Shown: positions 30,497 to 41,751, counted from the first letter of the stretch. The stretch: 64,000 nt of DNA from Strigamia acuminata (GCA_949358305.1 OX442314.1:51592581-51656580); one strand, 5' to 3'. The notes: generated by a model from the letters alone, not told the origin. Program-made: numbers and translations.

Positions 30497-33400
30497 TTTA
30501 GGAACACTTCTTCCATTGTAGTAACTGATAATCCAAAACTTTTAATTCCCAGAGACGTCGACTTAGCTTCCAACTCATCAAATAAATTAGCGAAATGTGA
30601 CGATTCATCCATTGGTAAGATATAGGACAATTCATACTCTGTTCTTTCTTCTAAAGTGGATCTCGGAATGATATTCCTCACAATATCTGTAATTTTATTC
30701 ACAGCTGAATTGTTTACTAGGTTCATTTTTAAATGGTATCCAGCACCTTTAAAGAAGACATAAAATTATTAGCAAAACCAATCTATTACACCTATTATAC
30801 ATCAATTAAACCAGTGGTTCTTAATCAGGCGTGCATGCACGCCTTGGAAGTGTTGTAGTGACCCGACTAGGGTGGGTCAAAACAGAGCAGTTTTCCATGA
30901 CCCACTTACGGATAAAAGGGGAATCGCAAGCACGCCTCCCTTTCCTTGGTGCATTGATATCTGGTCAATGGACAGGCGTCTGCCCTGAGGGGGTGGGGGA
31001 TGACTCGTCTTCCCTACCATTGGGTGACTTCGGTCACCTGTCAACCCCACTTTGTGCACAGGAATGTACCTCCGCGCAGAGCGGGCAGAACCAACACGAA
31101 TATCAAACAACACCCACGTAAAACCAACCGTCCTGCCAAGATCAAGCCTAAGTACAAAACTAGGAGTGACCAGGGACAAGGGATTTCTTACAGTGAATAA
31201 GTTTGCTTTGTGTTAAACTCCGTAGCGTTAACTACGAGATAAAATAACCACAAGCAGTAAAACCACCACAGTTTAGCGAGTTGCGTAGACAAACGATCGC
31301 GCAAGCCTAAACTGTAATAAAACCACGACGAGCGTTCCCACCGCTGTGTGTATCGCCGGGAACCAGAAGAGTTAGCGGAGCAAGAGAGTAAGAGCGCGAC
31401 AGCATGTGATAACTCTTCTCAGGGTGTCAGAGTTGGTGCCAAAAATAATATTTTGTGTGCACACTTGTAGGTTACAGAGAATTTTTTCTCGACAGGACAT
31501 ACCGGTAACACTCTGAGACCCAAACCTTTCTAATTTCCGGTAATGCTAAAACCTTTCTCTAGACTGGGCACCGGGCACTGGGATCATAGTTGCTTCCCTG
31601 GAGCTTGGGCACCTCTTTAGACATTGGTTTCCTTAGAGTTTTTCAGATATTATCAGGTTTACTTGTTCAAATTTTTCAGATTTATCATCCCGAACGAGCC
31701 CCCAACTGTGACTGGTATGGTCTTTACTATGGCAGCCTGGGGACTAGTTACCAAGGTGTGGGACGCATAATAACCTAATAATTAGACAGGGAATCCAGAT
31801 TGTTGGTTGTTAGCCTTGAATCCGTTGTCTAAGGATCAGAGTTTTCCATCTACCCACGTATTGGCAGTGCCGCAAAGGCATGCAACACCGCCAATCGCCC
31901 CGTAATAAACAGGGCGGGAACCCCATGGATGACGTGGCCAGTCAAACATAACCATTCTGCTGTACTTACCCATACAGCCCATGCAACCGCACATGGTGGC
32001 TGTAGTGGATCCATCATCGTACTACTGAGCGTTGCAGTGGTGAATGGGGAGGAAAGCAGAGTCAGCACAGGGCACGACTACCCTTGCTGGCTTCAGGACC
32101 TTACTTCACACGCCTGTCTCGGTTGAGACCCAGCGCTCTTCTCTCTACTCCCCATACCCCTCAGTTCCTTCCTTCCCTATACTGGGTCATACCACTCTGC
32201 GAGGAGTGGTGACCTTAGGGCCATTGGGAGGTGTGTGGTAGTGACACTGGTCACCCTTGGGTGGCCAAGGGGTCAGAATTAAATAACATGTTTACACCTT
32301 AACATAAAGACTCACCCTGTATATAACCTGAACATTAATTTTCATGGAGTGCGAGACAACATTTTGAGAATCAAGGAGTACCCAACTCCAAAAATGATAA
32401 GAACCACTGAGTTAAACGAACGAACAAACAAACTAGCACCGTATTCTTTTTTCAAAAATATAGGTGAGCCACAACACAGCAGTTGCCCCACTCCCATGAT
32501 GGCAATCCTGTCGCCCAACACATCAGCTTCATCCATGAAATGAGTGCTTAATAAAACGCAGCGTCCTGGACGAATCGCTTTAAGTAGATCCCAAATTGCT
32601 CGTCGTGCCTCAGGATCCATTCCAGATGTCGGCTCATCCAACATGATAACCTAAAATTTATTTTGTTATTCAATTTAAATAAACAACTCATATCCAGTGG
32701 CATAGCTATGCGGAATCACAAGGAAACACACAACTTTCTAAATATTTGATGAAAAAACGACAAATTTTGTAAATGTTAAACAAAACCATCCTCTGTGCTC
32801 ATCACTTTCCTGCAGGGCGCAATGTCCTTAAAGCAGTGTCGTATACCCCGGCTATGCCACCGCATTTTCTGTGTTATACTTTTGGTTCACCGATTAAGGC
32901 AATGCCTAAATTTAATTTTCTTTTCATCCCTCCAGACAGATCCATGGCAAACGTGTCTTTCTTAGCGGTCAAACCTAATCTCTTCAGTAGAGTGGTTATT
33001 TGTATGTCCAAAGTTTTTAAAGGACTTATTTTCAACTTTGGAGGAAAAAAATATGAAGTGAAAATTAGATTCAAAATTACTCAGATCATAACATTATCAC
33101 ACTGTTCCAAAAAATTGCAAATGTTCTTTGACTGTAAGTTTGTCAAAAAGCATGTTGGCTTGTGGACAAAGCCCCAAATCTTTTCTCGCTTTATCGATTT
33201 CACTGCGAACATCGAAGCCGTTAACATAGGCAGTTCCTTTTGACGGCGGCGTCATCCCTATTTATTGGCAATACCAATTGTATATATTAAACGCCCATCA
33301 AAAGACTAGCCGCATTAAATAAGGCATGCTACAATTCACCTACCCGTCAAAATTGACATTGTTGTTGTTTTCCCAGCACCATTATGTCCAAGCAATGCAG

Positions 33401-36400
33401 TTATCTGTCCTTGGTAAATATTTAGGCACAAATTGTCCACAGCCATTGAGCTTGACTTTGATCCGTAAGACTAACATAAAGAAATAAATTTAATAAAACT
33501 CTTACGTAATATTTGCCCAATTACTTTCGACAGATTTTGAATAGCGATAGACGTTGGCAGTCCTCTCGGATCACTCTCAAACTTACAAGGGGAGGGCACC
33601 AATAAGCTATCACAGATTGTTGTAATATTAAACAAGAAGGATTGTTATATCATGCTGAATGAGACCCTAAAATAATTTCATTCCATAAACAGCCAACAAT
33701 GCAAACAATGAGCTGAAAGTTGGCACTATTTTGTCTGTGTATACATCAAATCTGAGCAATCAGGCCTAGTGTATGAATACTGTAAACAACAGTTGCTAGG
33801 TAAAAAATAGTTCCAAGATCCAAGTTCAATTTTATCATTTGAGATTCAATGATGTCATTTCCTCTTTTGATATCACATGACATATGACATCAGAACTTTG
33901 TTCAACAACATGACTGTCTTCATGAAGACAATAATAGTTTGTAGTGGTGGTCCAGTGGTTAAAGCAATGGACTAGGTATCTTTCCACACAGGTTCAAATC
34001 CTGTTGAGTGTGAAAATTTTTACATTTATTTTTGTTAAATTTTAGCAGTTATTTTAATGTTTGTAATTTTATATTTGTTTTCAGAAAATTTTAATTTGAT
34101 TAATTTTAATTTTTTAACAAATATAAAATTACAAACATTAAAATAACTGCTAAAATTTAACAAAAAATGAATGTAAAAATTTTCACACACAACAGGATTT
34201 GAACCTGTGTGGAAAGATAGCTAGTCCATTGCCTTAACCACTGGACCACCACTACAAACTATTATTGTCTTCATGAAGACAGTCATGTTGTTGAACAAAG
34301 TTCTGATGTCATATGTCATGTGATATCAAAAGAGGAAATGACATCATTGAATCTCAAATGATAAAATTGAACTTGGATCTTGGAACTATTTTTTACCTAG
34401 CAACTGTTGTTTACAGTATTCATACACTAGGCCTGATTGCTCAGATTTGATGTATACACAGACAAAATAGTGCCAACTTTCAGCTCATTGTTTGCATTGT
34501 TGGCTGTTTATGGAATGAAATTATTTTAGGGTCTCATTCAGCATGATATAACAATCCTTCTTGTTTAATATTACAACAATCTGTGATAGCTTATTGGTGC
34601 CCTCCCCTTGTTAGTCATATCACGTTCGGGCTCTTTTATAGTAACATCCGTCCGTCCTGCAGACTTGGGACACCAATATCCTTTCTATCAGCACAAAACG
34701 GTAAAATAAAATTTTTTTTTTTAAATTACAACTTAGTTGATTACCATCAGGAAAAAATAGAATGGTTTTGGAACTCCGTGGATACCAGGATACACGTTCC
34801 CAATGTACCAGGTGAGAAAAAGATATAAAATCGCATCAACGACCATCATAGTTAAGATTAAAAACATAGAAATATTATCTCCCGAAACTGCTTCAATCAG
34901 ATTTCTCCACTGAATGCCATCCTCTAAAATCCACAAATTACCGAACAACTCATTTCGTTAATTGGGCCATTTACTTTGTGATTCAAATCCGTCTATGATC
35001 TTCAACGCCATGCCCATCGCCATGTTTGGTAACAAGGCGAGGCACACCTTATACGAAGTACTAACAAACTGAGAGCGGTAATAAATTGCGTAGTACGGTA
35101 CGCAAAACGATAAAAGCCACAGGAGAACCGTAACACCGGCAGCGATTGTGGCTGCAAACAAATAAAATTAAAAAAAAAATAAATAAATGCAATAGTTTCA
35201 ATAATATAAAATCGAACATTTCGCAAATAAAAACAAAATACAACATCAAACGATCACCCAAAATGATATACAACACAACTAGTGCAAATTACGTTTACTG
35301 AAGAGCGTGGTGATGAAAAAGCAGAAGCAAATACTGGTCGTGATGTAAAAGAGAAAAATTATGTAGACTAGTTCAGGGGCTGAATAATTCAGCACTGCAA
35401 AACCTGATGAGGTGGTAATACACAACAGCGACACAATAATTACGGCACTCAATGCCATAATTACAAAGGTTGAAACAAACCAACCGCACCACTGGATCCA
35501 TGATGGAATACCCATTAACTTCATTAATTCCTATAACAAGAGAAGAAGAAAAATTAAATAAATGAAAACTGCATTCCCAATTTAAGAATTTTGGTTTTGG
35601 GACCAGCTGCCCCTGCGCGCTGATCACTACCCTGCAGCACAAGGCACTTGGTGCAGCTCTGGCCTCCTCGCGAATGATTTTGTTACCTTGATTCCAACTT
35701 CTTTCTCCCGGACAATCCGCCGAACAGTTATCGGAGCGGTAAATATGTAACTCAAACTGATAAAAAGCGGGAGAATCATTGTCGATAAAAGAGGATACAC
35801 TGAGTACCGATAATACGGAGGATAAGGAAATTCTTGATGAGTCAACTAAAAAAAAAATTTGTTAATTTAAAATTGAAATCGACATAAAAAAAAATAAAAA
35901 AAAAATTACCACATAGTCGATTGATTTACCACTTGCGTTTTCTATCACAGCCGCAGCAATTGCGTCTTGTAAAAAAAGAAACGCTTTCTGTCTTAGATAC
36001 TAATCTGAAGACAAAAATAGAATTTAATGCAGAATAATACAATAAATATGATTCAAATTGGTACAAGTACATCGACTTATATGTAGATATTGTACACCTA
36101 TGGCCAAAAAAATCTTCACTTGCTCTCACGCTGCTCCAGCTCTAAATGAGCAGTTCAATTTTCCGCCACCGGCGGCCAGAGCAGTCTACTTTTCCTGGGG
36201 GCAACTGCAAGTTTAAATGCAACTAACACTTAGATTTTTAGTGAATTTAAAAGCAAATTTACCATGTTTTTGCACATATTTTAACACGTTTTTGCACACA
36301 TTTTAACACATTTTTGCACACATTTTGTCACGTTTTGGCACATATTTTACCATGTTTTTTCACACATTTTACCATGTTTTTGCACACATTGTGCCAAGTT

Positions 36401-39086
36401 TTTGCACACATTTTGCCACGTTTTGGCACACATTTTACCACGTTTTCGCACACATTTTGCCAAGTTTTTGCAAACATTTTGCCACGTTTTGCACACATTT
36501 TGCCACGTTTTGGCACACATTTTGCCAAGTTTTTGCACACATTTTACCACGTTGTTGCACACATTTTAACACATTTTTGCACACATTTTGTCACGTTTTG
36601 GCACATATTTTACCATGTTTTTTCACACATTTTACCACGTTTTTGCACACATTGTGCCAAGTTTTTGCACACATTTTGCCACGTTTTAGCACACATTTTG
36701 CCAAGTTTTTGCACACATTTTACCACGTTTTTGCACACATTTTAACACATTTTTGCACACATTTTGTCACGTTTTGGCACATATTTTACCATGTTTTTTC
36801 ACACATTTTATCACGTTTTTGCACACATTTTACCACGCTTTTGCACACATTTTGCCACGTTTTGGCACACGTTTTGTCAAGTTTTTGCACACATTGTGCC
36901 AAGTTTTTGCACAAATTTTGCCACGGATTTGCACACATTTTGGCACACATTGTGCCAAGTTTTGCTACATTTTAATACGTTTTCGCACAAAAATGGTGTT
37001 TTTCAACAAAAGTAATGTTTTCAACAGAACAAAAATATGTTTTTTTTAGGCCAAAATGGTGTTTTTTAATCAAAAATTGTATTTTTATTTGCTGAAAATA
37101 GTGTTTTTGAATTTTAAATTGTTTTTTGCCCAAAAAGTGTTTTTTTTGCTCAAAAAGTGTTTTTTTTTGCCCGAAAAATGTATTTTTACACCAAAAATAT
37201 CAAAGATACATGTTATTTTTTTTTACTTCTGATCCAGTGCCCAATTTTCATAATAAAAGTTAATTTCATTGGCATTTTCTGAAGAAATACTAAAAAACTC
37301 ATCATGTATTTATATGTATGGCTAGAATTTTTTTTAGATGTTTTTATATATTTTGCAAGCTTAATTCTCCATTCTTTAGGAAATATTTCATGTTGTTCTC
37401 TCACCCCTCCATCCAGAAGTCCAGTTAATCGATTTTGCTGTTCTACACTTAATTTTGGTGCCATTTTTTGCAAAACAAAGTGTTTAATTCTTTTCCTTTA
37501 ACCATGTTAGGAGTATGCAAATTTTGTGTGAAGTCAAGAAAATAAAATACAACAAAAGTTATGATTTATTTTTTATTATATATTCAAAAATTTAATTTAC
37601 AATAACCTGGTCCTGTTTAAGTGGATTTGGAATGATATTTATTTAATGTTCACATCAAACTGTATAGAAGAAGAAATTCATCATAAAAACAAATAATAAA
37701 CCTGAAAATCTAGTAATAGTTTTATTTTATTGAAAGAAGCAAATTCTAAAATAAATTTTTTAATTTGAAAAGTTTGTTATTATTTGAAATCACAACTTTT
37801 CTTAGGAAACAAAAAAAACGTGGTAAAATGTCGGCAAAAACTTGGTAAAATGTGTGCAAAAACGTGATAAAATGTGTGCAAAAACTAGGCACAATGTGTG
37901 CCAAAACGTGATAAAATGTCTGCAAAAACGTGGTAAAATGCATGCAAAAACTTGGCAAAATGTGTGCAAATACGTGTTAAAATGTTGCAAAACTTTGGCA
38001 AAACGTGTGCCAAAACTTTGCAAAATGTGCGCCAAAACGTGGCAAAATGTGTGCAAAAACTTGGCATAATGTGTGCCAAAACGTGACAAAATGTGTGCAA
38101 AAACATGTTAAAATATGTGCAAAAACTTGGCAAAATGTGCGCCAAAACGTGGCAAAATGTGTGCAAAAACTTGGCATAATGTGTGCCAAAACGTGACAAA
38201 ATGTGTGCAAAAACATGTTAAAATATGTGCAAAAACTTGGCAAAATGTGTGCAAAAACGTGTTAAAATGTGGCAAAACTTTGGCAAAACGTGTGCCAAAA
38301 CGTGGCAAAATGTGTGCAAAAGCGTGGTAAAATGTGTGCAAAAACGTGTTAAAATATGTGCAAAAACATGGTAAATTTGCTTTTAAATTCACTAAAAATC
38401 TAAGTGTTAGTTGCATTTAAACTTGCAGTTGCCCCCAGGAAAAGTAGACTGCTCTGGCCGCCGGTGGCAGAAAATTGAACTGCTCATTTAGAGCTGTAGC
38501 AGTGTGAGAGCAAGTGAAGATTTTTTTGGCCATAGGTGTACAAGTAGAATAAGATTTATTAAAAGCTTTTTTTACCATTTCCATCAGGAGGTATTTCACT
38601 AACATCCACAACTTCCAGCTCGGCCGTATTCCAAATCCAAAAGCTCGGTACCCGTATTCTGTATTTAAAATCGCCCTCAAACACAATACCGGCCCATAAA
38701 ACCTCGCTCTCCTCGATCCAATCCATATCCAATGTTGGCACCCTGGCTTCCATTTCACCTACGCTATCTACCCCTTCACGACCGATAATATCTGGCACGT
38801 TCTTGAGTAAATCCGACGAAGCATTAGTGTTGGGGTAATACAAGATGTAAGGATGATCTTCTGGGTCGACGTAAACCTCGTTCAAAAAATGCATCGGAAA
38901 TTCCGTGAAATATGGGAAGTAGCTATTTGGTGATGTGAAGAAAGATTTCGCCATGCTCCACATCACGAAAAGAACTAGAGCGAACAAGGTAGGGAAGAGG
39001 ATTTCCAGAGCGGTCATTATGTAATGCCGACGCTGAAACAGCCAGTTCTTCCATAATATCAATCCTAGTTTCTTCCAGCGTGACAT
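30497..39086 (-). CDS. ABCA transporter, N-terminal half: TMD1 and NBD1 (exons 1-12)
   Basis: Exons in reading order: 38576-39086, about 35910-36004, 35687-35845, 35293-35530, 34975-35151, 34745-34923, 34612-34684 plus 33525-33588, 33344-33470, 33103-33257, 32880-33035, 32440-32650 and 30497-30746. The protein starts [15 protein letters not shown], an ABCA N-terminus. It has the first helices, an extracellular loop, five TMD1 helices, then NBD1 with Walker [12 protein letters not shown]-loop CPQANML, signature LSGGMKRKL and Walker [12 protein letters not shown]. One intron is only 51 nt (34924-34974). Exon 7 is split by a fold-back element with a TTA duplication. Joining exon 1 to exon 2 at the obvious sites puts a TAG in frame (near 36000), so splicing differs there or the gene is damaged. 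Confidence 0.87.
30812..32409. mobile_element. hAT-type non-autonomous element, 1.6 kb
   Basis: The termini cagtggttctta and taagaaccactg are inverted copies typical of hAT elements. The 8-bp flanks aattaaac (30804-30811) and agttaaac (32410-32417) match at 7 of 8 positions. There is no transposase. Positions 31850-32275 are related to the LTR of the element at 58618-61973, so this is a composite. It lies in the ABCA intron between exons 11 and 12. Confidence 0.75.
31850..32275 (+). repeat. Segment related to the LTRs at 58618 and 61424
   Basis: Ordered similarity by eye: gcagtgccgcaaaggca, gggaacccca, cgtactactgagcgt, gtggtgaatggggagga and ggtgtgtggtagtgac each match the LTR at 58730-59160 with substitutions. 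It marks an older, diverged member of that LTR family. Confidence 0.65.
33941..34011 (+). ncRNA. tRNA-Ser-like sequence, left arm (not a working tRNA)
   Basis: An A-box match (TGGTCCAGTGG) and a B-box match (GGTTCAAATCC) lie at tRNA spacing, with GTGGTTAAAGCAATGGACT as in eukaryotic tRNA-Ser. The anticodon arm and acceptor stem do not pair properly. It is likely a Pol III promoter of tRNA-derived SINE type. Confidence 0.6.
34186..34255 (-). ncRNA. tRNA-Ser-like sequence, right arm
   Basis: Inverted partner of 33941-34011, with the same A and B boxes (TGGTCCAGTGG, GGTTCAAATCC) and few differences (AAGGC for AAAGC, AGCTATC for AGGTATC). Convergent Pol III transcription from the two arms would meet at the centre. 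Confidence 0.6.
36265..36985. repeat. Left array of the ~21-bp repeat (fold-back arm)
   Basis: About 33 units of (t)tttgcacacattttgccacg, with regular variants (acc, aac, tca, gtgcca) suggesting higher-order units of about 63-150 bp. Long ORFs on both strands ([11 protein letters not shown]...) are products of the repeat. Confidence 0.9.
37815..38375. repeat. Right array of the ~21-bp repeat (inverted)
   Basis: About 26 units in inverse orientation to the left array (aaaatgtgtgcaaaaacgtg). Some ~110-bp blocks are repeated exactly (38010-38120 against 38120-38230), a sign of recent unequal exchange or slippage. Confidence 0.88.
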
Positions 39087-39819
39087 TTCGAAAGTGAATC
39101 ACTCAAGAATCAAACGGCGGTTGCCACGTTCATTTACTGTCAGCATTTAAGTGTTAGAAATTAACAATCGGAATAAAAGTTGAATGCTAAATTTGTACAA
39201 TTTTTTGGCTGATATGTAGTGGAGATTAAGTAGAATGCAACGAAGGAAACCCGAGGATTTAACTGAACCAAAGCTCATTTTATTTGTGCTATTATTATGT
39301 ATACACTTTTTATTTTGTGCTATTAATTTATAAAAATATAAATATAACTTATGTGTATTTAAAAAACTAAATGTCTTATATTTTATATATTTTAGTCTAT
39401 ACTTATATCATATATCTTTTCTCATGTATAAAAAAGATGTAGGTTGTTGCCAGGGAAACAAGCCTGCGAGCCCTATGCTCACACAGGATGTATTGTGCAT
39501 CCTGTTTGAGCGTTAAGAAGCCAGTGCAAGTTTCAACATTGCTCACTGCAAAAAATTTTGGATTTTCAAAAAAAAAGTCATTGCAAAGTTAATGGTGAAA
39601 TTGGATAAATTCCAGTTTGGAAATTTAATGGAAAGGAAATGGGAAATATTTTATGGAAAGTTGAATTTCTGTAAATTTTCAACACTGAAAGATGATGTTG
39701 TTATCATTTGTACTTCAACAAATAATTAGATAATTATTGTTGGAGATAGATAAATTAAAAAGTTGACACAAATTTTGTAGTGTAACATTTTAATTTGATT
39801 CTAGAATTTGTTACACCAA
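39087..39819. other. Upstream of ABCA; no feature recognised
   Basis: AT-rich DNA that should hold the ABCA promoter. No clear TATA box, repeat or ORF stands out. Confidence 0.4.
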
Positions 39820-40153
39820 TGTAGAGTTTCGGGGTCATTGACACACGTTGCAGGGGGGGAGTCAGACTTGTGACGCTGGGGGGACCACCAGCGCACGTTG
39901 CAAGGGGAAATCGAACTCGTGATACTTGATGATCACCAGCGCGCGTTGCTTGAGGGGGGTCACCAGACGCTGCCGCCCAGTGACCACCCAGGCAAGGTAA
40001 TTATTGTGAGCAGCCAATCAAGGCTGTCGTGGAAAGGGGGAGAAACCCTGGTTGTGTAAAATAAAGAGACACTTGAGATACAGTTGTCAGAAAGCAAAGA
40101 CGTGTTTCTTGTCCGCTGTTTTCATTTCAAACAACATTCAACGAAAGTTCACA
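39820..40153 (+). repeat. 5' LTR of the gag-only element
   Basis: Starts tgtagagtttcggggtcatt, ends gttcaca. It has an aaaataaagag polyadenylation signal near 40062 and a cluster of (g/c)cgcgcgttgc words in its first half. Confidence 0.9.
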
Positions 40154-40166
40154 TCAGAAGTGGGAT
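40154..40166 (+). promoter_or_regulatory. Primer binding site matching tRNA-Leu
   Basis: The 13 bases tcagaagtgggat equal the complement of the acceptor/T-arm end of eukaryotic tRNA-Leu, starting a few bases inside its CCA end. The match is from knowledge of tRNA-Leu sequences, not a search. Confidence 0.65.
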
Positions 40167-40368
40167 AAGACGCCCGTAAATGCGACTGAACAATACGTAG
40201 ACGATACGTAGACGATACAAGAGAGACGTAAAGCAGACGTAAAACGAGACGAGACGAGACGAGGTTCAACAAGCGAGAAGCCACGCGAAAGGTCCGGAAA
40301 TAAGGGAGAGCGATTTGCTGGGACGACGCGAGGTGAAATTGAACTTTAAAAAGTTGAGTAAAAACGAG

Positions 40369-41511
40369 ATGGCTGCAAAGCAAAAACGAGCGGCGGTGTT
40401 GGCAAAAATTCAACGCGGAGAGCTGCCGGCAGACGACGAGTGGGAGCGGCTACGGATCCAGGACATTAAACCGTTGTTGCGGGCGCGCAATATTGCGCCA
40501 CCAAAACTAAAGTTCGACTACCTGAGTTTGCTGCGCCAAGTGTTACGAGAGGAAGCGGGAATCGAAGACGATGACGAAGAGAACGACGAGGAAACCGACG
40601 AGGATGACGGCGACGAACCCAAGGTAGAAGAAAATAATAAAAATGACGAGTCATGCGAAATGAACGTGCCACCGGCAGCGGGCGGTGCATTTAGTGCGGA
40701 GCAAGTGGCACAAATGATGCAAATGATGCAGATGATGCAGACGCTGCAGAAGGAGCCAAAAGAGGTGAAAAATGCGCCAAAGTTACCGCGATTTTCGGGC
40801 GATCAAAACGAGTTGCGCACGACCACGGGGTGGTTACAAGATGTCGACGAATATGCTAAAGAATATAAATGGACCAATGTAACCAAAGTGACGTCGGCGG
40901 CGGCGGCGTTGGACGGGCCGGCGAAGGTGTGGCACGAGAACGCAGGGACGACGATTCGAAAATTCGACGAATGGGCGGCCGAGCTGAAGCGAAACTTCCC
41001 GGACCAGCAGCTGACGTACGAAGAAAAGGAGAGGCTGATCCGCGCACCGCAAAAGAGTGACGAGACGGCCGAGACGTACCTGCGACAAAAATGGGCCACA
41101 TGTGAGAAGTTGGGAATGACGATCGGGGACGCACAGAACTATTTGTTAGACGGACTAAAAATTAAGTCCGCCGTGTCGCCCATGTATTTCCAACAATACC
41201 GGCACATCAGTGAAATTGTTCACACGATGCGAGGCGTGGAAGCCCGCACGAAAAGCGCAACAACCGACACGATAGAGGAAACGATCGCAGCGAAGCCAGT
41301 CAGTGGAGAAAACGACGCGGGACCGAGATGTTTTAAATGCGGCGAAGAAGGGCACCAGCGGGCAGACTGCCCCAACGAACTGAAATGTTTTAAATGCCAC
41401 GAGACGGGGCATTTGTCGACCGTGTGTCCCAACGGGGCAAAATATTACAATTGTAACAAGCTCGGACACATGGCGAACGTGTGTCCAGAGCCAAAGAGAG
41501 GACGAAAGTAA
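40369..41511 (+). CDS. Gag with zinc knuckles, sole gene of the LTR element
   Basis: From the first ATG (40369) the protein has 380 residues; the frame is open upstream to 40315 without an ATG. It has a Lys-rich N-terminus, a SAP-like helical start, an acidic Asp/Glu stretch (about 85-110), a Met/Gln run (QMMQMMQMMQ), a retrotransposon Gag domain (about 135-300; TGWLQDVDEYAKEYKW, LKRNFPD) and a basic end. Two knuckles are complete (CFKCGEEGHQRADC, CFKCHETGHLSTVC). The third, YYNCNKLGHMANVC, has Tyr at its first ligand position and is probably impaired. Gag packages element RNA into particles. The ORF is fully open, in keeping with the young LTRs. Confidence 0.9.
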   Translation: MAAKQKRAAVLAKIQRGELPADDEWERLRIQDIKPLLRARNIAPPKLKFDYLSLLRQVLREEAGIEDDDEENDEETDEDDGDEPKVEENNKNDESCEMNVPPAAGGAFSAEQVAQMMQMMQMMQTLQKEPKEVKNAPKLPRFSGDQNELRTTTGWLQDVDEYAKEYKWTNVTKVTSAAAALDGPAKVWHENAGTTIRKFDEWAAELKRNFPDQQLTYEEKERLIRAPQKSDETAETYLRQKWATCEKLGMTIGDAQNYLLDGLKIKSAVSPMYFQQYRHISEIVHTMRGVEARTKSATTDTIEETIAAKPVSGENDAGPRCFKCGEEGHQRADCPNELKCFKCHETGHLSTVCPNGAKYYNCNKLGHMANVCPEPKRGRK

Positions 41512-41529
41512 TCGCCGAGGATGAAAACG

Positions 41530-41650
41530 GGACGAAAAACGAGACGAAAAACGAGATGAAAACGGGATGAAAACGGGATGAAAACGGGATGAAAACGGGA
41601 TGAAAACGGGATGAAAATGGGATGAAAACGGGATGAAACGGGATGAAAAA
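41530..41650. repeat. 12-bp tandem repeat (aaaacgggatga) behind gag
   Basis: About ten copies of aaaacgggatga with a few variants, between the gag stop and the 3' LTR. It may have grown by slippage during reverse transcription. Confidence 0.85.
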
Positions 41651-41751
41651 AAAACGCAGAAAAGGACGTATGAGGAGGACGCGACATCGGGAGCGAGGAG
41701 GACGAAGCGACGGGCGTCGGCGAGGGCGCCGACGGTAGTCGGATGACCGAA

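Larger units (their letters stand above)
33589..34611. mobile_element. Fold-back element with tRNA-Ser-like unit in both arms, inside an ABCA exon
   Basis: The ends CAAGGGGAGGGCACC and GGTGCCCTCCCCTTG are inverted copies. The inverted match continues almost to the centre near 34100, with only scattered differences, so the whole 1,023 bp folds into one hairpin. Flanks are TTA on both sides (33586-33588, 34612-34614), the PIF/Harbinger-type target. Removing element and one TTA leaves the ABCA exon open and in frame (...DMT, then KFESDP). Each arm has a ~71-bp sequence with Pol III A and B boxes. No ORF. The class is inferred from the TTA target; the tRNA-like arms are atypical for it. Confidence 0.82.
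36090..38543. mobile_element. FB-like fold-back element, 2.45 kb, in ABCA intron 1
   Basis: Outer ~195-bp inverted repeats begin tgtacacctatggcc and match with about three differences. They are followed in each arm by arrays of a ~21-bp unit (gcacacattttgccacgttt), inverted relative to each other. The centre (36986-37800) is unique AT-rich DNA with an 86-codon minus-strand ORF (37213-37473) of unknown nature. Drosophila FB elements share this plan of inverted repeats made of tandem subrepeats. No clean target duplication was found (gtagatat against gtagaata at the flanks). Confidence 0.8.

Noticed and set aside
33941-34255. Two functional tRNA-Ser genes
   Set aside because: A and B boxes are good, but the acceptor and anticodon stems do not pair and both lie inside a fold-back element. 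They are tRNA-derived sequences.
34958-35161. Nonsense codon in the ABCA frame after SKWPN
   Set aside because: A 51-nt GT-AG intron removes the stop and gives the conserved ABCA order FESQ-K-DGIQW, so this stop is intronic.
36314-36975. Long ORFs of the [11 protein letters not shown] type on both strands (also 37746-38416)
   Set aside because: They are translations of the ~21-bp tandem repeat, open in several frames at once because the unit length is a multiple of three.
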